64,000 nucleotides of DNA. It comes from Gongronella butleri. Taxonomy: Eukaryota > Mucoromycota > Mucoromycetes > Mucorales > Cunninghamellaceae. Both the position numbers and the translations under genes were made by a program. Each line of letters begins with the position of its first letter. Position 1 is the stretch's first letter. Below the pieces are notes generated by a model that was given only the letters and a program-made list of their open reading frames with translations, was not told where the DNA came from and ran no database searches. Positions 25,642-37,511 of this stretch are shown in pieces. Location of the stretch: positions 372,001 to 436,000 of the forward strand of contig JAIWZP010000027.1 of NCBI GenBank assembly GCA_025201375.1, in the 5' to 3' direction.

Positions 25642-25989
25642 TTTCCTGTCGCACGGGACCGACGCGCGATTGAACTCCTTGCTGCCTACGCTTCAAGGCG
25701 CTCCAATACGACAGTGATAAAAAAAAAACCAACTTTTTGCATACCGTGTGCCCTTTGCGCCAATAGGGTCATTTGAAACCAGGTGCATCATTGGATGGGA
25801 TGATGCGTTGCTCCGAGTACAGTACAAGTTTGCTATTTGCAGCAAGCAATGCAATGACGAAGGATGGAGCTTACCCGAAAAATAGAAGCGGAAAAGCGCT
25901 GCTTTCGATAGATTCCTGTTATTAATTATTAATCAATAACTAAATCGCTTAAAAAATGCACAGCATAGTGCACGTTGTCTTGTACAAAA

Positions 25990-26314
25990 TTTCTGGCTAA
26001 GGGAAAAGCGGAACTGTCGGGAACAGGTGGTTTCTTTTGACAATTGCGATAGTCGACTATTGTTTCTCGCCATTGAGACGCGTCCCCGAGACGAAACAAA
26101 GTGCATTAAGATGTTCTGATGCTGAAGCGTCCGAACATGGCAACATTTCATCGGATTCTAAAGAGCCCCGCTAAAATGGCATTCATAGCATTGTCATTTT
26201 TGTTACGAAACGTGATTTGGTCGCATTTGAGCAATACAATGTGCCCTGGAATTCATACTGCAGCTGGACCCGATCCTCATGTGCAAAAGCATACTTCAAG
26301 CATTTCCTCTACAC
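25990..26314 (-). repeat. Right arm of the large inverted repeat
   Basis: Mirror of 25316-25641. The outer ends diverge sharply beyond AGTGTA..GG on the left and ..CTACACC on the right. The two arms share almost all bases, so the duplication is recent or maintained by gene conversion. No transposase is present in the spacer, which has an AT-rich patch near 25920. A foldback or MITE-like element is the best guess. Confidence 0.9.
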
Positions 26315-26734
26315 CAGAGGCACACTGTTGTTAAGCATTAAAAGAGTTGCATTGCTGTCAAACGTGACTTGAACGAAAAGAACGCGGGGCCGATCCCAAA
26401 ACTGGCCGAAGCACAAATATCTCGGAAGCACCAATTCCTTGTCGAAGCAATTGGAATACTGGCTGCACTGGAAGAATGAACCTTTTCTCGGTTTTATTTT
26501 TATTTTTATTTTTATTTTTGCTCATAGGTTACATATTTGACGTGCTCGTTTAGATGTGATGCGCCGGGATTGCGTTGAGTGAGCGTGCCCAAAAACACGC
26601 CGATATCATATTCAAATTTTATCAGAATCATCGTTGGAATGGGCTTTTGGCATGTTATACGTATAAAACCTTTTAGTTGAGTTTTTTTTTTTTTTTTGCC
26701 AATTCGATACTCATTGTTTGATTTCTTAAAAAAA

Positions 26735-28164
26735 ATGACAAACACCACTCCCAACAAGCGTCCTCGGGCCGTGGATTCGAATCCGGCAATCCCCCCCACC
26801 ACGGCATCGGCATCTTCGCCAATTGCCGACAAGGTGTGCACCTTGGAGCGACAGATCGGGCACCTCGGGCGCACGTTAAGCAACGCCACGCTCACTTTCG
26901 AGCGAACGACCACAGAACTGGGCAGTACAATGTTCCGTTTGGAACAAGCCATTGACGACGGGCGATCGCAAGTTGTGCAATTGCAGGAGCAACTTCATCG
27001 GTTCATGCATGGTGACGAAGGCGCGACTGCCAAGAAGTCGAATCGAGACAGACAAATGAAGGTCATTTCAGTAAGCCTCTCCGTCTTGTTGGATTGACAG
27101 CTGCTACTAATGTCTCACTCCCCTCTTTATTATTATTTTTAGAAAGCGATCAAGGACACAATGTTCTTGAATGGGTGGAAATGGAAAGGGGAGGAGCTCT
27201 TCACTTCGAAGCACAACCAGGGCGTGGCCAAGGACTGTGTCAATGCCATCCGCATTGAGTACAAGTCACAAGGATCTGAAGGATGGGACCAAGGGCTTGT
27301 CAAGCAATTGGTGAGGCGCCGGCACAGAGACGTGCGCGCCAAGGCGAAAGTGGAAGCAGGCTTGGAAAGAAACGATGCGATGGCCATTGCGCGTGCGGCA
27401 ACAAAGGGGGCCAAGAGCATCGCCAGGAAACGAGTTACAGTAAGGAATCGCTTTTTGTCAACGTTTTTCGTGATTTGATTCATTTTTTTTTTTTTTTTTT
27501 TTTTTACATAGAAAGCGGCACGCCGAGTGAAAGCGCTGAAGAACTTTCCTCGGCAAGCGATTTGGCACCTAGAAGCTGTCGAAGAGGACGATGACGCGGT
27601 CAAAGAACTTTTGGACAACCCGGAAAGATTTGTCCAGGCGGAGCTCATGAGCGACATCGAGGACACAGACAACCCTATGATCAAGAAGCGCGTTTTCCCG
27701 AATTGCCGCACGTCATTCGTAAGTTTTCTTTAACATGAAATCAAAAATGTGAGCTTATTTTTACTTTTTTTTTTTAGATGACCAATATTTTCAATGTATT
27801 GGAAAGGGGCTCGCACCATGAAGCCTGGAACGAGCATATGGTCCCAGAAGATAGAATTCTTCTGGGATCATACCCGGAGTGGATTATCGACTCGCGTTTG
27901 CGCGGCCAACACGACGACGACTGCAGCACCGCAGACGATGAAGGGACGGCCAATGCCGTCCGACAGCGTGCCAACGCGCGCGAAACGCGAGAGGCGACGA
28001 TCCCCTTCCTGTTGGATGAGGAAGACGAGAGCGAGCACGACACAGACAACGAGTCCGGCTCCGACGCCGACCCCGAGGATTTGGCATTCGCAACAAAAAT
28101 CACGGAGAAACGCCAAGCTCTCCATAATCGGCGTGAGCTGCGCGTCGAGCTAGCCCGCAAATGA
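26735..28164 (+). CDS. Unrecognised acidic multi-exon protein
   Basis: Four exons (26735-27070, 27143-27439, 27512-27718, 27778-28164) give 1227 nt, 408 residues with phase-consistent splicing. I recognise no family. The N-terminus is low complexity, followed by a likely coiled coil (TLERQIGHLGRTLSNATLTF and onwards to about residue 95). The middle is basic (RRRHRDVRAKAKVEAGLE, ARAATKGAKSIARKRV). Near residue 300 come MTNIFNVLERGSHHEAW and RILLGSYPEWIIDSRLRG. The C-terminus is acidic (DEEDESEHDTDNES). It lies between the palindrome and the Tnp2 element, so it may be a lineage-specific or element-associated gene. The ATG is preceded by the usual T/A-rich leader. Confidence 0.6.
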
Positions 28165-28525
28165 TTGGCACCACCGCCTCCATCAATTCCATCCCGCCAT
28201 CACCATCATGCCATCACCACGACCAACGCCATTCATCCACCACAATATATGCCACCACCACCACCATTAATTCCAAGACCATCATCACGCCCATCCATCC
28301 CGCCATCAACATCAAATTCACTCTCACCTCCATCAATTCCTCCACCACCAGCCACCATCACCTTCGCCGTCATCCTCAATCCCACCATCAACACCACGCC
28401 CATCCATTCCGCCACTACCGCCATCAATTCACACCACCACACTAATTCCACCACCGCCACCACCATCGCAACAACATGTACCACACCATCCCCCCTCTCG
28501 ACCTCACCATCACTCGTCACAATAA
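28165..28525 (+). repeat. CCA/ATC-rich simple-sequence tract
   Basis: Directly after the stop of the previous gene the DNA is an imperfect CCA/CCATCA microsatellite-like tract for about 350 bp, almost free of G. Its long open frames (Pro/His/Thr-rich on plus, Val/Gly-rich on minus) are a consequence of composition. AATAAA near 28525 could serve as the polyadenylation signal, which would place the tract in the 3' UTR. Confidence 0.8.
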
Positions 28526-29228
28526 TAAATAGGTCACTTAAAAAATACGCATTTAGTAGCTTGGAAGGTTAAAAAATGAGGCTACTTCAAAAATGGCAAT
28601 TTTCCAAGGGACACGGTCGTCCAGGTTATGAAAATGATCAAATTTAGGTTCTTGGATCGCTGCGCCATTCAACCACTTGAATAACACGCCTCATTCACGG
28701 ACAAAAAAAAAAGGGGGGATCCATTGGCTTGTTTTCGTGTAAAACGCGAAAAGCTGTGATTTTTCATCTCAAGGCAAATCCAACGAGGATTCGCCGCAGA
28801 GCCTTAAAAGTTATTTCATTAGAAAAAAATTTTTTTGTATGACGTATTCATCAGAAAGAGCATGGATTAGAGTGTGCGTCGATATCAATGATCAATGAAA
28901 AGTAGTGTTTTTGGCATTTTTGACACGGTTTAAAATTCATGGACAGCTTTCGAAGCGTGAAAAAGCGCGTCAAAAACGACGCTTGACGCGACTGTTATTA
29001 ATTAATCAAATCTATGCCTCTGACGTTGCCGTAGCTAGGGGACGCGCCAGCGCAATTCTATCGACGCGTTTGTTTGCGTTGTGGTGAATTTGTGCGACGC
29101 GTCTTTTTAAGCGCCGCCTTGATATCTCCGACGTTCAACACATTCCAATGAAGAAATTCAGGTACGGAAAGAGGGAATGCTTTTTGTTGTTTTTATTTTC
29201 TTTCTGAAATCTCTTTTTTATTATGCAG
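28526..29228. other. Intergenic, possible edge of the Tnp2 element
   Basis: No gene is seen. The terminal repeat of the transposon whose coding region starts downstream should lie in or near this stretch, but I could not identify it by eye. Confidence 0.4.
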
Positions 29229-30208
29229 CTAGATTTTTATTTTTCTTGGCATGGGTACGACAGCGATACTATCTCCCTCGTAATCTATCGGCTTCATGAG
29301 TGCGTGTGCATAGATCTTGTGCACAGGAATGATCGCAGAAGCACCTACAGGCTCAAATTCGCGTCTCCAAACAGATATTCCCCAAATGGACCAGTGTCGT
29401 GGTTGACAGTCGTGTCTCTTGTACCACCTGACAAATGCCAAATGATGTTTCTTTTTTTGCGTCCGTACAGCGCCACTCTCGCCGTCGCTACCACATCGCG
29501 ATATTGTATGCTGAAAGAAAAACTGCACCTGGGCTGGTCGCAAGAGGAATCGGCCATCCTCGCTGGTAGAATCGGCCACTTTAACAATCATTGGTGGATG
29601 CGCGCATGATCTCCGACAGCTCAGTGAGCTAAATTCTTCGCCAAGTAACTTGATGTTGCTCGCGACGCGCACATACGGCCAGATGAACCACAATTCTGGC
29701 TGTCGGTTGCTCTCTGTGCAAAATCCAGCTTGCTGAGGGTCATTGCCATATACACTGGCATAGTAGAGGACCAATGCCCGCATTTCGTCTTCCTCCAACT
29801 TGCGCTCCTTGCGGGCAAGATCGAGAAATTCGCATGCAGGGCCAAAATCCTCGCTTCCATTGGCAACAACGGCTGGATCTTCGGCAATCTCGATGAATTT
29901 GGTGTAATCAAACGCTTGTTTCCTCTTTTGTATATCCAAGTTAGTGCGAGGGTCACCCGATGGCTGACCGGTAACCAAACCGAGGATATATGCAAATTGT
30001 GCTTGAAACGGGCTGCTGGACAAGCGAGATCTCATGTTGAGCACAATATCCTGGTTGAATGAATTGCGCAAGAAGCGTGTCATGAATGTCTCTGCAAAGT
30101 GATCCTTATTGTTGGTGCGGGTTCCATTGAAAAATCCATTGTACCTGGAAATGGCAGAAAATGTAAAAAAAAAAAAAAAAAAAGACGCGTCGTGCCGTGC
30201 CTTGGCTC

Positions 30209-30254
<46 letters not shown>

Positions 30255-32682
30255 ACATGTAATACCTCTCAAATGGTAAACACCAGAAGCCATAAGGAGG
30301 ACCAAAATCTTTGATGTTGTCCAGCAAGTGCGTGTGAAGGTGCGCATTTATAGTGACAGTGTGTTTGCCGTAAATGTCTCCAATTCCACGTCCAAATTCA
30401 CGAAACAATTGCACAGCGACGTGTACGTCAATCAGGCGTACGGAAGGAAGGGCAATGGTGCGACAAGCTGTCACAAATAGCATCCAGTGAGCAGCTACGC
30501 GGGCTTCCAGCCGTCCATGCAGCAGAAGTGACGATACACCAAGCGTCCATATACGCCAATCGTCAGATTTCAATTGGCTAAAATTGGAGGCAATTTTGCG
30601 CCTCGACATCCTCATATCAGGAGGCGTGACAAGCTCATTGCGCAGTTCTTCTTCCATTTCCTTCAAATCGTTGGCTCCAAGGTCCTTAATGCGAGGCTCC
30701 TCGTTGCATCCTTGTAGTGTATCCTTGGTCCAGTGATGATTGCAGAGTCGTTTGGCTGTGCCCATGTAGCAATTATGGGCACAATCAACCACTGTGCATC
30801 GCGCAATGTCGAAATATTCCAATCGATGCAACACAGACCACCTGACACCTGTCGTTTGCTCAATAGCCTTTCTGGCCCCGTCGGTGCGGCATTGAAGCCA
30901 TCTCTGGCCTGCACGATGGACGGCTTCCTTGGTCTTGTGCCTCCATGTCTCGTTTCCATTGAAATTCGAGAAATCTCGTAGGTTGTTGTGCTCTGAATTG
31001 GCGCCAAATGGTTTGTCGCAGTGGTGACACGCATAAAATGAATTATGACCTGTGAAACCACTTACTTGCCGTGCTGCCGGAATGTCACAAACGACATTAA
31101 GCAAGGCTGCTCGGACATTCTCGGCATTATTCAATTGCACGCCAACATAGAAATCTTCTAGCTCGCGGACAAGTGGATCCAGGTAAGAATTGATCTGATG
31201 AGTTCTTGGCTCGCTGGGCCCAGGGATCACTCCAATCAAAATGACATTCTCCATCAAAAAGCGCTCTTCTCGAGGCAGATTATTGATCACCACGTATATG
31301 GCGCCGACCGAATATTTGCCAGCATTTTTGAACGGCTGAAAATAATCGAAATTTATCGTAAGTAAAAGTGAGAGAGGATCATCCACAAAGGCATGGCCGG
31401 TGCTGTCAAGGAGTTCATGCCACATGGCTCCGTCGTACACGTCGTTTAGGCGTCCTTCAATGTGCGGGCGATTTCGCCAATGATTGATTTTGTCCGTGAA
31501 ACCAGGACGCCGGAACATGATTTCTAACGAATTGCGAAGAGGATGGTAGGCATAGGTGCGTCTTGCATGAGATTGCCGAGATCCAGGGTTTGTATTGTAC
31601 AAATCCTCGCCGCAAAGTGTCTGTTCGCCTCGTTCGTATATCAAATTTTGGCATGTTGCTGGTTTTTCAACGCGATCGGCCAGTGCATGACATTTGCCGC
31701 AGACAACATAAGAAATCACGCCGCTGAGTAAGTCATCAGCCCCGTGGTGCTTCTTCAAGGTCGCAATTGTTGCGGGAAATACATGCTGAAAGCCAAATGC
31801 GAATAACAAACTGTTGAAAAACTTCAAAATCACTTCGGCGACACTTCTTGGAACGTGGTTCACGTGCAACAGCAGCAAGAACAGTGCCATAAACGCGAAA
31901 GTTGGTCCATGTTTTTGCAACTCTATGGTAAAAAAAGAGAGTTGTGTGAGAAAATTCGAATTGGAAGCAATTGGTGCCGTACCCTCTTGTTGACTGGCAT
32001 CTGGAGAAGCTGGTGGAGGAGTTGGAAAGTCGTTGGTGGGTGCCAGCAACATATCATCAAGCTCACGTTCCGCTTCGTCATCATTATCAACACCGTCATA
32101 GCCAAACTCTCTGTAATCCTCGTAATCGTCGAAAAGATCTTGATCATTTGAGTCCAAGTATTCAACCTCATGTTCGTCCCGGTGGCTGCCGTCGTCTCCA
32201 TCCACACTGTCATCGTTTTCTGGGATGAAATCCATGAAACCTGACGCAAAAACGTGAGTTTTATTTTTATTTTTTATTTTTTAGAGGAAATTCTTTGTTA
32301 CCATCGAATCCGTCATCATTTTGTTCGTTGATTAGGTCGATATTCATTGGTTCAGCATAATTATCAAAAGGTGTCGCTTGTGGGATACGCAATTGCACGC
32401 GTTCTAGGTACATTTCTTGTCAACAACATGTGCGTGCTGTCTTTTTCTTTCGTGTAGCATAGATTTACCTTCAACGATTTCCTGGGATGATTCGCTGGTG
32501 TGCAAGCCTTTTTCAATGTCACGATTGCGATGGGCTTTCAAGGTCTTTCTATCTTTGTAAAGAACACATCCAAGTGAAGTGATTTTGCATTCCGAGCAAT
32601 AACATCTATGTTGATTCGCCAGTTCCGGTCGCTCTCGTATGATGTCGTCAATTGTTTTTTTGACTTTCGTAAGGTCAGACAT
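29229..32682 (-). CDS. Tnp2-family DDE transposase (Plavaka/CACTA group)
   Basis: The enzyme would move a CACTA-superfamily DNA transposon. Four exons (32682-32469, 32403-32302, 32240-30266, 30144-29229) give 3207 nt, 1068 residues without a stop. Near the N-terminus is a zinc-binding CYCSECK motif with DRKTLKAHRNRD. The Tnp2 core has LTINFDYFQPFKNAGKYSVG, VILIGVIPGPSEPRTHQIN, YLDPLVRELEDFYVGV, then CHHC. Next comes EYFDIARCTVVDCAHNCYMG and finally PFERYNG, restored exactly across the last intron. A 60-nt stretch (about 31920-31979) has splice-like ends but is also in frame, so it may be a retained or optional intron. The last intron holds 42 T on the plus strand. The coding region looks intact, suggesting recent activity. 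Terminal repeats were not found. Confidence 0.85.
30211..30252 (+). repeat. Poly-T run of 42 nt inside a transposase intron
   Basis: Forty-two T on the plus strand (A on the coding strand). A second run, of about 20 A, lies 28 nt away at 30164-30183. Both are within the intron 30145-30265, which is otherwise bounded by normal donor and acceptor sites. Confidence 0.9.
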
Positions 32683-35384
32683 TGCCAAACAAGCAAGTAA
32701 AGGGCTAAATGCCTTGTGTTTTCTCTTATTTATAGAAATTGGTGACAAAGGCGTAAGTCGACTAAGCAAGCACACTTTTGCATTCCTGATCGTGCATGAC
32801 GCTCAAGCAGTCTTGCTGCAACCAAGTTTTACACTGCATTATCATGCAGCACCCGGAATTGCTCAAGTCAATTCATCGCAACGCGCATTTGATCGTTTGT
32901 TTTATTTGCATCAGGAATGCTGCAAGCTATTCATGATTCGAAGATCATCCCGAGGTAAAGTACATATGACGAGACCCCCCTTTTTTTTTTAGGTAAATCT
33001 TATTCTGTTGGCCCTCTGGTTGCAACAATTCTGAATATTTTATCATAGTCACTGCAGCCATGAAAGAATTGGGATTCACATCCAATGATCTACGCCCCAA
33101 AATACAGAAAAAGCAATAAATAAAGCGGTCAATGTAGCCAATAAGCATGTGAAATAAGACGCGTCCTTGAACCAATGAAACGCGTGTAAAAAAAAGTGAA
33201 CGGCTGGATGGCGGCCACGCCAAATCTCTAATTTCGTCGCATGCCGAATACGAGCCGTGCCAATGGCACATTGTCGTCAATGCCGGAAAGTCGGAATGTC
33301 GGTCAGCCGAAGTCGTGCCCAAAAAATTGCCGAAAAAATGGCAAAAACGCGCCGGACCTTTGTTTTCGGCCCATAGCAGAACCACGCCGCCAGACCCCCA
33401 TTTCCCCCGGTGTCGACTCGTCGTCCTCTCCTCGACTCTGCGCTTTCGCAACTCCTCGAAAAGCCAATTTCGATGATGTCCCTGAAGCCCATTTTCGTAA
33501 TAAAACAAACATCCATGCCGCTGTACAAAACACGTCCCTTGACGCCCTCTTTTCCATTTGCGCCCTCCGCAAAGACCCAATGACTCGAATTTGACCAGAG
33601 AGACAGGCCTCATATTGGACAAATCTGCCAAATCACGAATTGGTCGACCACCAGGAAACTTGGGGCTGTCCAGCTTTTGTGGAATGGCTTCAATGTCCAT
33701 GAGGGAAAATTGAAAGGGATCGGATCACACTGTACAAGCAAGAAATCGCGAATTCGTGCGTTTTGACTATTTGAAGCATTGGTCAAAGTCTTCCTGCGGG
33801 ACGCACAAGTGCTTTAATTGTACTGCGAATGCGTTTTCGCGCCTGTTAGTCGCTTGACACGCTCAAAAAAAATGGGTGCTTGCTTGAGCGCGTTGTTAAA
33901 GTCGACCATAGTTCGGTCAAAACTGTATCTTTTGTTGATTTTCATTGGCACCGGCAATCGCGGTGTGTCCATCGTCCTTCCAGCGTACTTTTTCTAGCTT
34001 CAGGCTTCTTTATGAGGCCCCTGATGGCAGCGGTGAAATGTCTGGACGCCAAAACCCAAAAGGAAGCACCAAATTTATTCATTTTAACAAGGATGCGACC
34101 GGAATAATCGCTTTGCAGGGATCAAAGCACGTCCTGCCGATACTACTTGACTGACCTGTTCGAATGAGCTCTCGGCCAAGGTTTTGTGATAAGCCAGTCG
34201 CGAGAAAGTGCATGGAACAAAAATCGTGTTTTTTTCCCTGAGGTGCAGTCGAGGATCGAAACATCGCGAAATCAAAGTTCTCTAATCGCCGCGCCAGATG
34301 ACTCACCAAATTAACGCACCCATTTAACCGTGGACAAGCAAAGAAAAACCCGGGGTTCATTAGCACGGTCTCGAGAAAAATGCATTTTACAGAGCTGGAG
34401 GGAGCTTTTTAAAATCATGGCAGCTCAACGAAAATTGGCCTTGCAGCGCTGCACCTGGCATGGCGTGAAAGAGCGGAGCCTGACGCGTACAGCGATGCCG
34501 GTGATCACAGGAAATTGTCCATTAGAGTGCATGCTATGCGCGATCGAAAACCACGCACTTTTTGTGCCAAACTCGACGCGTGATTTCTCGCGCCACGCAC
34601 CATCAACGCGCTCCCGGTCCATGCAGCATGATGGATCTTGCCCTTGGCTTGCCAATGACGCGCTCAGACGTACTCCAAGTCGCGTTGCCGTCGCGCTAGG
34701 TGGTATCAAAGAAATTTCTTTAATCGCCATTTTCGCAGAATTGGCCCGGTCGACCCCTGATTTTTATGTCATTTCTACCATCAAACCGATGAGAAGCACC
34801 TTGTGGGCAAGTTTGGGTCAGGTTGGCGGGCCTGGATTTTGGAATTTGCGACCGACGCAATTTCGACGCGAAATGGTCACTTGCGTGTCATTCCTGGAGA
34901 TCTTGTGCATATGGCTTCAAATTTGGACCAGAGGATGATTGGCGCAAGCACTCAACACTAGCAAACTTTCGAAGCATTTGGCTGGCGCTCATCGTCATGG
35001 TCATGATGAATTCACCGCAAATCTTAAAGTTTCCTTAATTAGGTGCGTGACCCCTGACGTCCGTGCTCTCATGTCCCGCAGCAACATTGTCGTATTGCTT
35101 TTCGTATGACTAGGGTCAGTTTCAGGATAATCTGCTGCGTGGGCAAACGAGCTAAAGCAGAAAATCCGAATTTTACGCCGTTTACGCGACCAAAGTCGCG
35201 AGACATTTGCCGTGCGCTGCCGAGAAGCGTTCAGCACTACTTTTGTGCCCTCTCTCCATCATCGTGCACGAGCGAGTTGCAGCTGGCTGCAACAAGAGGC
35301 GCCTCTGCGCGCTTTTTAAATGCAATTCTAACTTTAATGTCTAGATAAAAAGGCAATGTACAATAAAATGACAATGGGAATAAT
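32683..35384. other. Long intergenic region; repeat C copy 2, no gene
   Basis: No convincing gene. It includes the upstream flank of the Tnp2 element, the second copy of repeat C (33383-33411), and stretches that loosely resemble the ends of repeat B (TTCGAATGAGCTC near 34160, GTGCAGTCGAGGATCG near 34243). The longer open frames at 32945-33700 (minus) and 34330-34938 (plus) show no motif and cross these repeats. Confidence 0.55.
33383..33411 (-). repeat. Repeat C core, copy 2
   Basis: Exact inverted copy of the 29-bp block at 24913-24941, about 8.5 kb away. Confidence 0.7.
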
Positions 35385-36399
35385 CTAAGATGACATGATC
35401 ATCGTTCGATAGCTGCGCACATAGGTGTTGCCGACCCCGCCAAAACCAAAGGCTAAGTCAAAGAAAAAAAAAAGGATTAAGAAAAATGTGGGATGAGCCA
35501 TGACATCATTCATGATGTGATGGTGCATTGTTCCCACTCTTTTTTTTTCCACGCTTTCCCCCCCCCCCGCCATTGAATCTTACCAGGGCCGATGCGGCCT
35601 ATCCGTGCAAAAGCGCTCTTTAAGTATTGCTGCTTGATGAGAAGCTTGCGTTGGGCGACAGTTGCATCCGGTCTATTGTAGGCATCGAGGCCGAGCAAAT
35701 GGAGGGGCGTGCTAAAGAATTGGACGGCGGCGGGGCATCCAATTTGTGCGGTGGCGAGCGCGGCGTCGGGTTTGTCCTTGAACACCTCGTGTTCGCGCTG
35801 CAAATAGCTTGCAATGATGACGGGTGCATTGAACGAGGCAGCGACGGTGAGCGAGTCGCGCAGGGCGAACATGAGGTACGAGAGCAAGGGCAGCGGTCGC
35901 GGTGCCGCGGTGTTGAACATGCGTGTGAATGCGCGGTCCTTGTAAATGCAGATGGACATGTTGACCGCGGTGGTGGCGATGAATTTCAACATGGACGTGC
36001 GGCTTGGGTCGATGCCGCGGAACTCGGTGGTGGTGTCAATCACATTGGCCGTCAAATACGTGCTAAAATACAACCCACTCACGAGACCAAATTGCTTAGA
36101 TGTGAAAAAGCGCAGTGGCTGGGTCAGCACCTGCATCACACCATAACGAAGCCCCTGCGACAGCGTTCGCTTGCCATTGGTGTTCTCAATGATAGACCTA
36201 GTGACACAAGACAATCAAAACGTGGGGCTCCAAATGGGTTGTCGATTTGCCATGCTTTTTTCTGTTTTTACCTGTCAACAATAGCAATAAAGGGTGACAC
36301 CATAAGCGACGACGTGCCCGCGGCTATGGCGTCAAAGCCGTACAGCTGGTACAGCGTTTGTCGGCTGTAAGGAGCAAGTCGCTGCTCGGCGGTTGCCAT
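35385..36399 (-). CDS. Unrecognised conserved-looking membrane-type protein
   Basis: Three exons (36399-36272, 36197-35584, 35452-35385) give 810 nt, 269 residues. I cannot name the family. The N-terminus reads LYGFDAIAAGTSSLMVSPFI, followed by a moderately hydrophobic body with LVSGLYFSTYLTANVI, RTSMLKFIATTAVNMSICIY, PLPLLSYLMFALRDSLTVAA and GCPAAVQFFSTPLHLLGLD. Arg/Lys residues sit between short hydrophobic stretches, a pattern common in mitochondrial inner-membrane proteins. The third exon encodes a short tail, FGFGGVGNTYVRSYRTM. The even spacing of hydrophobic stretches and the splice phases argue for a real gene. Mitochondrial location is inference only. Confidence 0.7.
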
Positions 36400-36828
36400 G
36401 GTCAAACAAAGAGAGAAAAAAAAAAAAAAAAAAAAAAAAGAGAGGAACGAGCCGGGCGGCGGGGAAAAAAAGAAAAGAAAAAGAGAAAAAAAGGAAAAAT
36501 AAAGGCCGAGCTCGTTTTGAGAAGAAAAAAAAAAAAGGCGGGGAGAGACGGAACAAGAGAGAGGGGGGTTCAAATGGCGAGGCCCTTGTCAAATGTGCGT
36601 ATTTAGGACGATCACGCGTCAGGTCTGGTGCGACCAACGCTGCGCGTGCCATTGATGACTCCAACACACGGCCGCAAGGGCACCGATCGGCTCTATGCGA
36701 CCTCAATTGAGCTGAATTGAGCGCATTTGTGGGCATTTTTGAGGCACTTAAAGCGCTCAAAAAGCATGAAATTGGGAGTTGAGGGGGGGGAAATCAGATC
36801 AAGACCTTTTTTTTATTCAAAAAAAAAT
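36400..36828. other. Promoter/leader gap, very GA/CT-biased
   Basis: Between two minus-strand genes. Immediately upstream of the 35385-36399 gene the coding strand is almost pure pyrimidine for about 130 nt (36410-36560), the leader type seen at other genes here. No gene is seen. Confidence 0.6.
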
Positions 36829-37396
36829 CTACTCGTCGTCAACGACAGCGGTCTCGAGGCCTATAAAAGATCAAGAAATAAAAAAGGCGTGTAAGCAAGG
36901 AAAACAGCCAAAAAAAAAAAGCAAAAAGTGCATTGCGACGCGCTTTTATGCCAAAAAAAAAAAAAAACTTACCCTTGAAAGAGGCGACGGGGACGTAGGT
37001 GACATAGGAGTAGAGCTTCTCCTTGGCATCCTCGTCGTCGTTACGCTTGCGGGCGATGCGGACACGGATGCGGTGGTCAATGTGCTTGACACCACGCGAC
37101 CACAAGGCCTTGTTCAACGCGGGGTCCAAGCGGACGTCGGCAGTGCCCATCTGCTTTTGGGCAAACTCCTTGACGACCTTGACGGCGTGGGGGGCGCGCT
37201 TGCGGAGCGAGCTAAACAAGGAAAAGAAAAAAAAAAAAGAAGAAAAATCGTCAGCCGGTCGCGGTCCAGGCGTGCAATTGAGTCGTGTGAGCAAAACGTA
37301 CCGGCCAAAGACCTTCTTGTGCATGTGAATGGTGTATTCGCGGGTCACGACGTCGGCGAGAGTCGAGCGCTTGGTGGTCTTTTGGTCCTTGGCCAT
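36829..37396 (-). CDS. RPL31: 60S ribosomal protein eL31
   Basis: A component of the cytosolic large ribosomal subunit near the peptide exit tunnel. Three exons (37396-37302, 37211-36973, 36860-36829) give 366 nt, 121 residues, the usual length. Family blocks are [34 protein letters not shown] [37 protein letters not shown] and [20 protein letters not shown]. The end, [10 protein letters not shown], matches the acidic family tail. The start codon is followed by [13 protein letters not shown], giving a slightly longer N-terminus than the yeast protein. Upstream lies a TCCA microsatellite (37431-37485) in the promoter/leader. Confidence 0.97.
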
Positions 37397-37430
37397 TTCT
37401 AAAACAAGGGGGGAATGTCAGTAAAATGCG

Positions 37431-37485
37431 TCCATCCCGTTCATCCATCCATCTCTCGTCATCCATCCATCCATCCATCCCTCCT
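37431..37485 (+). repeat. TCCA tetranucleotide microsatellite
   Basis: Repeated CATC/TCCA units immediately upstream of the eL31 gene, with related units to about 37510. It lies in the promoter or leader of that gene. Confidence 0.85.
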
Positions 37486-37511
37486 TTTGGTGTATGCTAT
37501 CCATCCATTGC

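Noticed and set aside
25313..26334. Identical short protein on both strands
   Set aside because: It is a by-product of the inverted repeat, not two genes.
28165..28572. Pro/His-rich frame of 135 codons after the acidic gene
   Set aside because: Produced by the CCA/ATC simple-sequence tract; other frames on both strands are equally open.
32945..33700. Minus-strand frame of 251 codons
   Set aside because: Crosses the exact repeat C core and has no domain pattern; likely chance.
34330..34938. Plus-strand frame of 202 codons
   Set aside because: No recognisable motif, irregular composition, and overlap with diffuse repeat fragments; the opposite strand is also open.
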